64,000 bases of DNA from Torreya grandis. Its lineage: Eukaryota; Streptophyta; Pinopsida; Cupressales; Taxaceae. The DNA is taken from contig JARHVA010000021.1 of the NCBI GenBank assembly GCA_037957365.1, positions 3,216,001-3,280,000 on the forward strand. Direction: 5' to 3'. Made by a program: the position numbers and the translations under genes. Numbering within the stretch: the first letter of the stretch is position 1; each line of letters begins with the position of its first letter. Below the pieces are notes generated by a model. It saw nothing but the letters and a program-made list of their open reading frames with translations. It did no database searches and had not been told where the DNA came from. Of the stretch, positions 13,490-27,000 are shown in pieces.

Positions 13490-14135
13490 AAGGGGGAGCC
13501 ATTATGGTTGATAATTATCACAGAGGTGATTAACATCCCTAGTGAATAGGAAGAATCTGAAAGGGATGAGGATTTCTTCATGGATTTTGATTTCGATAAA
13601 GATGGGAAGGAACAAAGTAAAGGGGATAGAGTTGAGTTATCTCAGGAGGATTACAAAGTGAGAGGAAAGGAAAGGGGGACTCCTGTATATGTGTCTCCCA
13701 TTACTAGTAGAGGCCATAGGGTTATTTTTACCAAGAAAAAGGAAGAAATCGAGCAATCCCTTGATAATATATTTACTAAAATTTCAATCTAGAAATTGCT
13801 TTACAATAAAATTATGGATGAAGTCGATAACCTTAAATGACTTATGGCTCATGAGATGGAAGAAATGAAGTTCAGGAAAGAACATGTAGGCTTTGATGTG
13901 CTCACTCCCTAAGGCAACAACACCTCTCAAAGAAATGACATGGAGGATAATATCAAAGAGTCTAAAAAGGAGAAGGAGGATCCTAAGCTTACTAGTATAA
14001 AGCACAAGAAGTAGAGTGAGAAAAAAGATCACTCTATTGGGAAACATACTAGAGGGAAAATGAGCAACAAAGGGGGAAGTACCAAGGCTAAAAAATTGGT
14101 CATCTACTTTGAATCTGATTAGTAGGCAATTTTTT
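13490..14135 (+). pseudogene. LINE ORF1-like C-terminal remnant (tentative)
   Basis: One plus-strand frame stays readable for about 215 codons with only a few stops. It encodes a highly charged, Lys/Glu-rich product: an acidic stretch (DEDFFMDFDFDKDG), a possible coiled coil around MAHEMEEMKFRKEH and a basic tail ending with GKMSNKGGSTKAKK before a double stop. Charged coiled-coil proteins with basic tails are typical of the ORF1 that precedes ORF2 in plant LINEs, but no zinc knuckle or ORF2 adjoins it here. It starts at the edge of the gypsy LTR, so its 5' part was probably cut off. It could be another element's gag. Confidence 0.35.
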
Positions 14136-14249
14136 ATTCTCTTTAGTATGTCTTGGGTTTTTTGTTGAATCTCATCATCTTTTGGGCAGTAGGGTATTTT
14201 TCCTATCGGGTTCCTATTTTTTTTCCTTATTATTATACTACTACTCACC

Positions 14250-15060
14250 CTTATCTTTTGGATCCCTTTGTCTAGGTACAGGCCCTTTTTAGCCTAGTTT
14301 TAACCCATCTAATTAAAAACAAATTGTGGGAAATAGTTGAACTTCAATTTACAAGAGTAAACTAAGTATACACTTCATTAAAAATATACTAATTATAATA
14401 TTAATTTTCTAAATTTTAAGACTTAAACTTGGAAGATGAGTTTGGACCTCTTGGATAGACTAATCAAATAAAGTGTACTTTAAAAAATAATTATTTTAAA
14501 TGTGGATTTTTGAAGGAAATAAATGAGAATGGTTTTTCATTAACTATAAGATATAATACACCACATGCATTCGAGGCACATAATCCTCATTTCCCACCAT
14601 TCAAAATAAGTTCAAATTACTATTGAGATTATGTATTTCCATTCAAACAATCAATTATTTCAAGTTTTAATATTTAAATATTGTAAAAATTACAAATTAC
14701 AAGATAATATTGAACTCTTTAAAGGCCTACTAACTCCTTAGGTCTAACTCCCTAAGGCTGTTAGTAACTTTGAACAATAAACACTACCAAGATATTGTCC
14801 TTCCCAATTGTAACCACTCTATCAAGATATTTCCCTTCCTACAATACCCATCCACTATGAAATAAAAATAAATCCTTACACAAACACTAATTTAATATGA
14901 AAAATCACACATAACATAACACAATAAACAATCTCAATATCTAGACCATCCAAACAAACTATGAAGATTCTTGTTGATAATAACATTTAAAACACCTCTA
15001 TTTCACTTAAAATTAGTTATGTTGCATTGACCTAAAGTACACACACACACACACACACAC

Positions 15061-15120
<60 letters not shown>

Positions 15121-15759
15121 ATATTTCATAATATGACTGAAAATAATGCATATGTCAACACTAAACATATGATATATAAGATACATCAATAATTTCATAT
15201 GTTGTTATGATATTAAATGACACAAGAGTGCAATACCCATAGGTATATAAACATTGAAGGGTATTGTAATAAAAGTCTCTAATTTTGTCAATGAAGGTCA
15301 TATTTTATGAAAAACACATGAACTAGAACATTAGTGAAATACATAGATGTTTATTGTCATAAATGAAGATGAAAATGAGGAAGGCAACAAGATGCGTAAA
15401 TTTATCCCTATTTGGTTTACTTAAAATAAGAGAAATATGGTTGGATTGATATTTATGATGGAGAATGATTGAGGGAAAATAATAAATTATATATGTTACT
15501 TGTCACATTCACATTGATTGTTGTGAAACTAAATTATTATGAGTGCACATACTAACCAAAATATAGACAGACATATAATACTATGAGTGTAATTTTGTGC
15601 CAAATCTTGAGGGATATTAGTTTCAAACTAGTAAACAACTTAAGATAATGTGACTTCTTCCTAGTTGTATCCTTTATTTTGAGATTTTATAACTTTTGTT
15701 TCCCTTCCTAGTGGAGAAATGAATTCAACATTTAATTTTGTTTACAAGTGGTTTTTTGA
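14250..15759. other. Intergenic AT-rich DNA, no recognised gene
   Basis: Apart from the dinucleotide array at 15039-15116 I see no coding pattern, no LTR pair and no similarity to the locus units. A short inexact duplication occurs near 14765-14835, where CAAGATATT-like blocks recur. Confidence 0.6.
15039..15116. repeat. Compound (AC)n(AT)n microsatellite
   Basis: About 11 AC units run straight into about 27 AT units. The open frame that spans them is only repeat translation. Confidence 0.97.
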
Positions 15760-16703
15760 TAGATAATTGAGGTTTAAGGCCCTTTAGCCTTTATAAATGA
15801 ACCAGTTACAAAAACCACACATCTCAGATAAAATCCACAAGAAGGTGGGAGAGGAGAAAATCACCTAAGTAGCCGATAATGAAACAATATAACACACAAT
15901 ACATAGAAATGCAACCCAAAGGGGATAAAATAGAACCAAGGACTAGCCAAAGAGTAACTAGTAGGAAATGAACCCAATAAGGGATGCCACCCTATAATAT
16001 AAAAATAGATAAACATCAAAACACATGCACATAGCCAAGATACATGTAGGAAAAAAAAGACCTTAATCTATCTATTGGAGTACACCAAAGGGTTCACCAC
16101 TGAACTACCTCATTGTTTTCCACTAGGGACTAGAGCTTAATGCCTCCACATACATGTTTCTTGATTCATCCTTAGTGAGGGGCTGTAAGTGACCATATAA
16201 AGTAAGGTATCATAGGTTGGAATTAATTTGAGCCTACATGGCCAAGGAAGTCACTTTTTGAGTATGAGTCACCATAGTCTCGATGGGACCTATGTCCATG
16301 ATCCTTACTAGGGGTGGAAAAGGATGACCACCCCCAAATATTTGATCTAGTATTTGTGTAGTAACAAGCACCCAAGATGATTGAACCATCCCCATGATAT
16401 CTGAGAGGCAGGGTAGGGGAGCCCTTAGGGATCTCACATCTAAAGGGGAAATAATTATACCAATCAAAGAGGGGGAATGAATGTGACCCTAAAATTAATC
16501 CACATGAGCTGAGACAATATTGATTTGATCCTAAAGCTCTCTAAAGATAGATAATGTAATAATGTCATAGTTATCCTTCTTTGAGAGGAGTAATGTTGAC
16601 AAGATTTTAGCTGGAAAATACTCAATTTCTATTCACCATTCAATCCTATATCGAAGCTTTATTAGCCGTTTCACTACCTCCTTCACTATTTCCTTGTCCT
16701 CCA

Positions 16704-16954
16704 TGTTGGGTTTATGATCCAAGGTATTTTATTTTAATGTTTTAGGTAGTATTTGATTTAATGTTAGTTTTCTTTGTTAAATAAAAGTTGGTTACTTAGG
16801 AAAGTTAGTTTATCCCCATAACCACCTATGAAGCTTTTCAAGCTTTCATCTCTCTTTGTAAACATCATTCCAAAATAATACAATTTAATATTTTAATAAA
16901 TTATTCATTACCAATGTAATTTACTTGCATTTCCTCTATTTACCCAGGCCAACA
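16704..16954 (+). repeat. 5' LTR of the small LTR element
   Basis: It starts TGTTGGGTTTATGATCC and ends CTCAGGCCAACA-like (here CCCAGGCCAACA). It shares long runs with 19191-19440, including CTTTGTTAAATAAAAGTTGG and TCCAAAATAATACAATTTAA. Confidence 0.93.
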
Positions 16955-16955
16955 A

Positions 16956-16967
16956 TGGTATCAGAGC
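16956..16967 (+). other. Primer-binding site (initiator tRNA-Met type)
   Basis: TGGTATCAGAGC, one base after the LTR's CCAACA terminus. This fixes the element's orientation as plus. Confidence 0.92.
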
Positions 16968-19190
16968 TTAGGAGAATCATGAAAGAAGGATATAAGAATT
17001 TTTTCTAAGTTTTGATTAAATAAGCTTTAAAGGTGCTTGACAAAGATGACATAGGCATGATTTCTATCACAAAATTCCATTATATTTTTACCAGCTTTGG
17101 AGAAAAATTAGAGATCACCGAACTTCGTCATATTCTTACCAACGATTAGAGAAAAATTGCAGCCCATTCATCAAATTTTTTGAGGATGATGGCCAAGTAA
17201 TTATTTATGTTTATCTTGCACTCTATTTTTTTGTGTTTAAGGGGTGAGAATTTGATAAAATCATCTATCAATATTTCTTGGACACTTTATTTTTTTAACT
17301 AGTTTGTATTACAAGGGTTTGAATAAATTCTATTATAGTTGAATGATTGAGATATACAGTTTATTTAATCTGGTTGAAGAAAATAGTATAGTGCAATATA
17401 GACAAAACAAATTGTTGTAACTATTTTTTGTTACTTTTACGATAATTGAAGTTGACATGGCACCTTATTTTCTACAATTCAATAATTCAAAATCATATAT
17501 GGTGTGCTATTTAGAATAATTATTGACTAGTATTTTATTATCATTCATAAAATAAATGCCCTCCAAGAAAAATTCACAAAAGGAAGGTGGTAGGTCTGAA
17601 AATAAATCTATATGGTGTTAAGATTTTCTAAATTCAAGTTATTTCATCCACTTGTATAGTGTGTAAAAAGGAATATTTGAATAGAGAAATTCAATGGCTA
17701 TGTATTTATTTTTTTATTTTGTGATTATTCCTAGATTTTGTATGGTGGATTGAAATATTTTTTGTGTTGAGAATTAAAAGAAGATAGAATTTTTTGAGTT
17801 CCATTGAAAATTCATATGACATTCTACAAACTAGGGTGCAACATTGTAGCTGTATGACATTTGAAGTGTTATGTAGTGTATAAACAGTTTTCAAAGTATT
17901 TCCAAATCCTAATGTTTCATTTCCCACAAGGAAGAAAGGCATATTGGATCCCATAAGAAAGAAAGCTATAGTTTATTTTTTCCCTACAAGTAAAAAAAGA
18001 GAGGGTGAATCAATTTCACATTTGCTTTCATGCAAATATATTTTTTTATTGTGAAAATTAGAAAACTCAAGTTTATTTAGAATATTATTTCTATATATTT
18101 CAAACTTGCATGAAAAGGGATTGAAAAATGTATTTTTGGTAGTCACTTATACAATAAAATGTCCAGGATTCAAATCCCATCTAACTAATTTTTTGGGTTA
18201 AATTGGTGATATAAGGGTGTAGTTACGGCTTCTTGAGACACATTTTGACTAGTCATTCTTTTACCAAAGGTGGTCCTGTGATTAGTTAAAATATAAGTTT
18301 TAGGATAGTTTAGACACAATGGAATGTTTTATTTTGTGTTTTGAAGCTTATATATATGGTATTTTTAATGATGTATAAATGTGCATTATACGTGGAACCC
18401 AACACCTTCACAATGAAAATTTTCACAATGCCACTTCTTTCTTATGTGGTTGGCAAACACACCATCCTTTATAGGACCATCAGGATCCTTATGATTGACT
18501 AAGTGTAAATGTCAAATTGGAGGTTGGAGGATATGTTGGAGGCTAGAGGACTATTACCCTTCTTAAGTTAGTTATTCGCTTGGATTTTTGGTTCATGCTT
18601 AAATAACAAATTGGTAGCCTTAGTATGCAATTTTTTAATTTTTATTTTGGTTTTGTTAATTATTTGATATTTGATGACATAGAGTGGACAAAGTTAGTTG
18701 ATTTGATTTTTATCTATGCATGAAATCTCACCTCACTTGATAGGGGAGAATATTTAAGGATTGGTTAGACTTCGATCAGTCGTCAATAACACTACAAGTT
18801 GATAGGGGTTTCTAGCACCAATAATGTTGAACAAAGGTCATCAACATTTTTTGGGCATCAATAAGATGTGTCATATAGAGTATAGGTTTTTCACTTAGAC
18901 AAGTTCTTGTGTGGGACCTTATGTTAGTCGATGTAATTGGACATGCCTCGATCATGTTATCCTATATTATGGTATAATGATCACTGGGGATGAGTAGGCC
19001 TTGATCATGTTCATTAGTCTTTTATGCCACAACTCATAGGGGTGGGCTTCTATATGGAGAAACATCATTTTTGATTACTATCAAGATGTACAGTGTACCA
19101 GTTATAGTTGTGATAGAGTTTATTTGATGACTTTAGAGTCATTGCTCTAATTATTTCATCTTCTATACCCCTTTATATCAAGGTGGAGTT

Positions 19191-19440
19191 TTATGGGTTT
19201 ATGATTAAGGCCTTTTATTTTAATTTTTTAGGAAGTGTTTTCTTTAATGTCAGTTTTCTTTGTTAAATAAAAGTTGGTTTCTTGGGAAATTTGGGTTGTC
19301 CCCATAACCAACCATGAAGATTTTTAAGCTTTCACCTGTCTTTGTAAAAATCATTCCAAAATAATACAATTTAATATTTTATCAAATGATTTATTAGTAA
19401 TTTAATTTATTCACATTTCCTCTATTTACTCAGGCCAACA
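19191..19440 (+). repeat. 3' LTR of the small LTR element
   Basis: Matches 16704-16954 through to the shared CAGGCCAACA end. Its first bases (TTATGGGTTT) have drifted from TGTTGGGTTT. Confidence 0.93.
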
Positions 19441-20771
19441 CTCCACAACTAAGATCATGTTTCTACTAAATAATGAAGTGATGCCAAAATTCACTTTGAT
19501 CCTATAATGAGTTTCCAAGAAAACTAATCTGACTATCTATTTGATGGCCTCCAATACCGATCCAAATTGAATAACAAAAATATTCTTCAAATAGGCTTCA
19601 CTGAGCTACCCTAAAAGACATTTCCTTCTTCTTAGAAGAAACACATATCAAAGGCTCAATAATGAAGATTTGAACTAGGTGCTCCATCTAAATGTCTCTC
19701 AATTATCCAACATCAAAACGAAGAATATTTATCAAAAGGAATGCATTCAAATTGAATTAATCACACTCCCCATAAAGGCAAGCCACACTACTCTAGACTC
19801 CAATGTGTGTGAGGTGCAAAAATGGAGTAAATGATTAATAGGAGAGGCCCTTTCATTGCTAATTTAATAATATGATTCCCAAAGACAAACAAGGGGAAGG
19901 GGGAGATAGGAGATAGATATTTTCCAATTTTTTTACAAGCCAAGCATCCCAAGTGTTGTCCATAACAATCTCTATAAATTATGTGATACCTTGATTGGAA
20001 AGTAAATTCAATGTAGGATTTGCCTCCTGATAATAGTGAAACACCTCCCAAGAATTGAGGGCACTTAGAATATCCAAAGCCTAGCCCATTATATTTGAGA
20101 TGTTCTAAGAAAATGTCCCCTATTACATAATGATTAGATTGGAACCATTGAGTCCAATCCAAGTATTACATTCTCTTTGACACATTGCACTAACAGATCT
20201 ACACTAAGGGCCAATGTCTGAGCCTTAGATTCATTACCAGTCTCATTAATTAATTTTAGTGAGGCTCCTCTGATTAGAGACCTACACAGTCTCTGATTAT
20301 GTAACTAGCCACTAACTCCCCAAGGTTACCTTGAGTGTCCCCTTGACCCCATCAAAATTGATCTTTAAGAGGTCTAGGGGCAGGGGAGCCCAAACTATTT
20401 TTTTTGTTTTGCATTAGATTTTCACAAGAACTCTTGGCCCATTACCAAGGGTTTATTAGTGATTTTTAAATTAAACTTATAGGATGAGTTTAAATCCATT
20501 ATAAGGGAAGGTAAATGTTTGATTTTGATCACTAATCCCATCACATACATTATATGTATGATGGGGATAATTATATGGATCAATGTCCACTCTGCTTGAT
20601 AAAACAAGTCTTTTTTATGTTTGACCTTTACCGCCAATATAGTGGACCATTCACTACCTTAGTCCTACATCACTATAGGAATTTACTATGATATCACTTC
20701 ATATACTATAGATATCATATATGCCACTAGACCTAAAGGGGCACATGGTTCAAGTATAACTATAACTATTT

Positions 20772-20773
<2 letters not shown>

Positions 20774-20838
<65 letters not shown>
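20774..20838. repeat. (TA)n microsatellite, about 32 units
   Basis: Uninterrupted TA run. Confidence 0.97.
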
Positions 20839-20841
<3 letters not shown>

Positions 20842-22723
20842 GTGCCTCCTTGACCCTACCATATATATCTATTATATATTTGGGCCTCCCCAACCTCTAC
20901 ATATATTCAGAGGGGGATGTGAAAATTTAGATAGGCCCTACCACTACCCTATAGGTCTATCTAGATGGCCTTTAGGCACTTGTACTAGTGTTAGGAGGAT
21001 GAGGAAGAGGTAGATACTCTACATAGGTGTCTCCCTACCATATAGATCTCATATCTATTAAGTTCCCCCCATATATATATATATATATATATATATAGGT
21101 CACTTATTTGATATATTGATGAGTTTACTCTACTCACTCCTCAAGTTTATCTCCAAGTTATATATAATAGGTTGTTGATTGATTCCATCTCCATCCTCCC
21201 CCTCCTTGGTTGATGGATACACTCATTCATCAAGGGAGCTTCCCACACACACACACACATAGGGGACTTGGCTAATTACCTATACATAGGTTTTATGAAA
21301 TAGACTCATGTCAAAAATAGGGTGTATCATTGAGATGTTATCAATGAGATGATGACTCATTGTGGAATAAATGCCATGAAATCCCTCAACTATGGCATTG
21401 ATTTTGGTTTGGCATCCCTCAAAATCAAATATTCCCCTAGTTATATCCCTTATCATCTATCTGATAATCGTGAATATATGGATGATTAATATCATATCAT
21501 GTATATAATAGAACCCACCCTTGTTTATCTGCATGGATAGATATGGTGCACTCCTCAATATTTAGTAAACTAGATGGACCTTGACCCACTTGATAGTTCT
21601 TCTATTTACCTAGGTGAAGACTCAAAGCGATTCCCATGATAGAATAACCAAGAAGCCTAAAAACCACCCCTAGGATAAACACAACCCAAATCAAATCCCT
21701 CTTCAAGTTTAACTATGACATGTTTGACCAATTGTGTCTTGATTTTTAGTTTGTTGAATCAATAGGTTGAGGTCCTACCTCTTGTATTGGTGTGGGGGAG
21801 TCTACCACCACATTATAATTTCCTCAATATAAATGTTATTATTAACACAACATCATCATTCAAGAGGAACTCAAGATTGCATTGCGTTAATAGCCTTCAT
21901 ATATGGATAGGGACCCTCCATATATGTTGGTGATCTAGTGCCTAAACATTAAATGCTCTCATCTTATCATATGAGTTTCTCAAGATTTAAGGATAGGGTC
22001 TTTGTACATTATACATAGTCATATTAAAAAATACATTGATTCCTATAGTCCCTCTATTCTACTCTACTCCATATTATAATAAATATGACCATGGGAAGCT
22101 GTGTGTGTGTGTGTGTGTGTAAATTTGGCAATGGGAGAGCACATGACTAACTGAATCTAATAAATTTGAACATGGATTTATGCATGCATCAATAAGTGAC
22201 TCTTGATGTTTATCACAATAACACAACTCACAACTAAATCTTCAAGTTATTAATTGACTCAAAATAAGTTACCAATTTGGTGATCCATAACAAGGATATG
22301 CCACATCTATTAGTGAGATCAGCATTCGTAATCAATAACACATGGAATTAAATAGAGTTTAATCATTGGATTCAATTCCTCAAATACAATCTCTTCCTCC
22401 ATTTCAATCATTTGGATATTGATGAATGACCTTACCCATCCTCAACCTATCAATTGCACTGACTGCATATAGCTACATAGTAGGTCAAGAAATTTAATAT
22501 CAATCACTCCTCTACCTAATAGTTGACTATATACCCTATAATAATTACTTTAATTCAATCAAGTTACTCTACCTCACCCCTATTTATTTCATTATAAGAG
22601 GGAATATAGGTCCATATATCTAGAGGGGAGGTATTGGTCGAGCAGTTTGATATCACTCATATTTTTTCCTCTTTGATCCCAACCCATCCACAACCTAATT
22701 TATAGATATACGGTCAAGCATAT

Positions 22724-22846
22724 GAGAGCATAAATTCCCTCTTCCTCCATTACCACTCAAGTTCAAGAGCATAATTTTTTTCTCCCTCCTTGACCAATCA
22801 AGGTTGAGAGCATAAATGTCTTCTCCCTCCTTGACTATTCAAGGTC
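22724..22846. repeat. 41-bp minisatellite, three copies
   Basis: Units begin near 22724, 22765 and 22806 with GAGAGCATAAAT-like starts and CTCCCTCCTTGAC cores. The second and third units carry small palindromes built from CTTGA and TCAAG. Confidence 0.8.
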
Positions 22847-22950
22847 AACAACAGAAATGCAACATGAGTTTCCTTCAGCCCCCATAGGTGGGTGGTTGAG
22901 AACCCATTTATTATATAAATATATATTGTTCGTACCAACTATATATAGTC

Positions 22951-22981
22951 ATCCTCCTTCTCCTCCTCCTCCTCCTCCTCT
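22951..22981. repeat. (CTC)n microsatellite
   Basis: Trinucleotide run TCCTCC with one or two interruptions at the left side. Confidence 0.95.
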
Positions 22982-23675
22982 CAGGTGATAAGAGCACTCT
23001 GTCATGAATAAGTGGAGTATAGATAGGGCCCTCTTCTACCCTTACCCTATAGATTTATCTACTCTACTCCTATATGGATTAAATTCAAATGTGTCTAATA
23101 AACATATGATAAATGCTGAAAATGTTGTAATTCTAATAAATACTTAGTTGATATAACATTGATCTACCACAGAAATATATAGCTTGGGAGGGTAGGTCGT
23201 TATTAGTGTTGACTATTGATTAGTGTTAGTTAAAAATGAAAATGGGAAGATGGTTAAAAAAAGAATCCATTTATCCATAGGTTATTATATTTAGCTAGGT
23301 CCAGTGGCATATATCAACAATTATATATATTCTAGTGTATAAATTCAACCCTCTTATTAGTTGAGTTCATCACATAATCCATTTATATAAATTAGATCAA
23401 CGGTGTTTGACAATCAATAGATAATATCTTAACCCTTCAACTATGTAATATGTGTGTATACATAGAGAGTGTTTTTATGATGGGCCTAAATGTTGTATAG
23501 AAAAACTATACGTTATACCTGGGACACCTAGGAGGAATATAGAGTCATGCCCCTCGTGCCTTCCCATCCACATTGAGATAATTAGATGAAGGTCTAATAT
23601 ATATGTGGTTATCTTGATCACTCACCTCTACTCTAGGGTTGGGTCCAATAGCATAGATATAGATAGACCCTCACC

Positions 23676-23677
<2 letters not shown>

Positions 23678-23738
<61 letters not shown>
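23678..23738. repeat. (TA)n microsatellite, about 30 units
   Basis: Uninterrupted TA run flanked by ACCCTT and GGGGAGGG. Confidence 0.97.
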
Positions 23739-23741
<3 letters not shown>

Positions 23742-24004
23742 GAGGGAAATTCCTCCCTATCTATATATGTGGACTATTTGGTCGACAAGGCCAAATGATA
23801 TGTTTGTGTCTGGTACCATATATAAATCTATCTCTCATAGCTGATAGGTTAGCTGAAAATTGTGTTCATTTTTTTTGCATAAATTATTGCAACATAATGA
23901 CAAAAGTTGTGCATATAAAATGCATCAAAGCTAAATCTTAAGTGGCTTACGGGTTGTCATGAGAATAACGGTAATTATAGGCAGGGACTAACCGCTACAC
24001 AACC

Positions 24005-27000
24005 CTTATTAAAAAATGTTAGTGTAATAAATTACATGATAAAGGTGAAAAGTAAATAATATAAAATATTATATAATTGGTACAATATTTTCTATAAAAA
24101 CCATTTATTTTAAATCATGTGAAAGAAAGAAAAACTATATTAAAAAAATATTCTAATATTAAATATTTTCTTGAAATGTAGTAAATTAAAACTTACACTA
24201 CTTGTATGGTAGGTTTTTAGGTTATATAAATAAGTAATATTTGTTGAATTAGAGGGCTTGAAATCAGTGAGAAAAATTAACTTATTCTAAAATGTAAGTT
24301 ATTAATCTATTTTTTCAAATTTTTAAAATTATTTTAAAGAGAAAAAATATTAAATATGAACATAAATTTATAAAAAGTTATATATTATTTTAATTAGAAT
24401 CTACATAAATCAATGAATAATTAGCATCTCAGATGTGTTGATAGTGTTCAAATATTGAGAACCATCATTGTGTTCTAAATTATGTGATAAATATAAAAAT
24501 ATAATAAAACAATATAAACTAAAATAGAATGAGATCTTATGACACTTAAAGACATTCTATAACTTATGTTTTTAAGAATAAACATTTCTTATTCAACCTT
24601 GAAGCAATGAATAAAAAATTATAACACGTTGAAATGACATTTTATTTGTTTTCCAACTTGAAATAAAAACTATCAAATACAATAATGATGGCTTGTAATG
24701 AAGGAAAATCAATATCCACAAAACAGATTTTTCATAGTGACAAAAGCTATCAAGATTATTGTTACATTGGATATTGAGAAGGGGTTTTTGATATTAGGAT
24801 TCAAATTTCATGTAGTTTTCATCACTTGACATGATAAAAAGGTGTCTTAGATATATTTTCAATGTTGTTTTTGGTTTTTTTAATAAGGTTTCTAGTAGAA
24901 GATATGTGTATATAGCTTTTTATTTTGTGTTACTTGAGAAAACTTGTTCATAATGGATGATTGCAAGAAATGAGTGTGACTGCTTAGCAATCTACAAAAA
25001 TGGGACAAGTTGCTTCCTAAAATATAATTCAAAGGCATTTGATAATTCAATGTGTAAACACTTAAAAAATAGGCTAATTTTAAAGGCTAAACAAATAATC
25101 ACAAGAATTTTTTTGATGCCATGAGACTGCTCAAAAATACTTACGAGCAAGTGAAAAATTGCACGACTAAGGCAAAGGTTAGATCCTTCTAAAATTGGCC
25201 AAGTATAAAGACAACAAAGTCAAATGAATTTCTAGCCAAGATAATAGAGAAAGAAATAATGCCAAAGTTATCACCATGCAGCTAAACCAAAAACACATGT
25301 GATCAAAGGAAACATGATAAGTTCGTAGGTTGTGGCTTAAGTTAAAAAATTGTGACTGAGCCTTCTATCTGAATGTTAAAGGGATGTCCTTGACCAAACA
25401 TTAAAGGAAAATAAAAGCCATATCATTCTTAAAAAATAAAGTTTGACCATTTTAAGGCATGGACATTAGCTATCATATGGAAAGATATAGCCAACTCAAA
25501 TAAACTTACTTTATTTAATGAGGAATGATGCCCTCCTTCTGAGTAAAGAAGTTGTTATAATTTGACTTCCTATCTTCCATTCACTTCATTCTACTATAAT
25601 ACACATGGAAAACTTCAATATTTTCAATCCAAGTTAATTCATGCCTTTTTTTAAATTAACTCCTAAACACATTAATAATGACTGAATCCATTAATGGACA
25701 CATTTACTTCCCAATTTCATAGACAGTCAAGATGAATTAAACACCCCATCAATTATAAGATGAATGTTTATCCTAACCACAACTTATTATACCCAAATCA
25801 TATTTGACATTCTCTTTTAAGATCATTCCTTCAAATCTGAGCTAATTCTAAAATTACTAAATATTTAAAAATCCATTTTCTTATTATTTATAATATATTC
25901 ACAAGGTCTCTTATAATTATTTGGTAAAAAAACACATATTTACTCATGTTAAGTAATGGATAGATAGTGGCTTGCATTTCTAGTAAAATATCAATTTGAG
26001 TGCAACATGAAATAGATACTAATGTGCTCAAAGATGAAATCATTCTTCAAGATCAATTTATATTATTTACTGGATATGAACAATTGATCTATTTAATAAC
26101 CAATTGTCTTTAATAACTTTGCAGGGATTAGAACCAAAGCCATTCATTTAAATATTTCATATTGGGTTAGTCTTGAATATCTCTTGATGGGATGGAAAAT
26201 CCCTTACACACAAGGGAGAAGTGTAAGGTGAAATATCACATTATCATCATTGTTATAATTAGAGTAGAAATAGCAAGGCTAGGTAGCAATTCAACTTATT
26301 AATCAAAACTATTTAAATCTAACAATTCAAAATGCATAGTTATTCCAAAAATTCATTAAAATAAACTAAAACATATGTATCCATTTCCAATGAAATGAAT
26401 CACATACATCTAACTCTAGCTCATTCTATTTTCTTGAAATAATAGAAAGTAGTTATCTATGTATTTAGTTAGATAATGAGATGATGCTAAATAATTCCTC
26501 TTAAAACAATCCAAATCTTTGAAGTAACCATGAATATCATGCATAACCATGAATATCATGCCATCATTTATCCATGGTCAATATTTAAATTTAATATCAT
26601 CATATTATGTTATGAAAGGAAATGAAATACAGAATATCACCAGATATGTAAGCCATGCAGATTTATTCAATAACCTACAGATAGATCAATTTACAGCATT
26701 TCTTTCACAAGGAATGAACACTCTTACCAAGCATTTTAAATTAGTTGAACCTAATTTCCCCAAACTAGTTTTCATCTAATCAAGCAACATAGAAAATTAC
26801 TATTCACAATAATTCAACATGTTTAACTACATATTATAAAATTCATATCTCATTATGAAAATGCACTTTTATTTGTTCACAAATTTGAACAAGTAGAGAG
26901 TTTAAACACATTCACTTATTTATCAGAGATTGTTCATTTGATCAACGTGATTCATCATGTTCACACAATGATACTAGCTATGATATGAGTTGGTGCCATG

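Larger units (their letters stand above)
16704..19440 (+). mobile_element. Non-coding LTR retrotransposon (TRIM/LARD-like) with intact ends
   Basis: LTRs of about 250 bases (16704-16954 and 19191-19440) start TGTTGG and end CCAACA in the left copy. The right LTR's first bases are degraded. A tRNA-Met primer-binding site lies at 16956-16967 and a purine-rich tract (AAGGTGGAG) just before the right LTR. The flanking bases are CTCCA on both sides (16699-16703 and 19441-19445), a perfect 5-bp target-site duplication. The 2.2-kb interior has no open frame longer than about 80 codons, so the element must have used proteins of another retrotransposon. It sits inside the minus-strand LINE remnant and is therefore younger than that. 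Confidence 0.93.
15760..20400 (-). pseudogene. LINE 3' portion with RNase H domain, split by an LTR element
   Basis: On the minus strand, 20390-20160 encodes a plant RNase H-like domain (RVT_3 type) with KINFDGV, then a NLGELV block and IRGASLKLINETGNESKAQ and LALSVDLLVQ. These domains close ORF2 of many plant LINEs. The reading continues through 19790-20162 (open, unassigned). After the 16704-19440 insertion is removed it goes on into EDKEIVKEVVKRLIKLRYRI near 16630-16700 and then an open stretch at 16234-16467. Two or more frame changes and stops break it. The upstream RT part is not seen beyond 20400. Confidence 0.55.
20401..24004. other. Microsatellite-rich intergenic block, no gene recognised
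   Basis: This 3.6-kb stretch holds three long TA arrays (20774-20838, 21071-21097, 23678-23738), CA at 21244-21259, GT at 22100-22120, CTC at 22951-22981 and a 41-bp minisatellite at 22724-22846. Between them, short runs such as CCCTATAG and ATCTAT with CTCTACTC recur near several arrays. I see no LTRs, reading frames or similarity to the locus units, which begin near 24005. Confidence 0.6.

Noticed and set aside
15013..15198. Minus-strand frame with Ile-Tyr and Val-Cys runs
   Set aside because: Translation of the AT and CA microsatellites.
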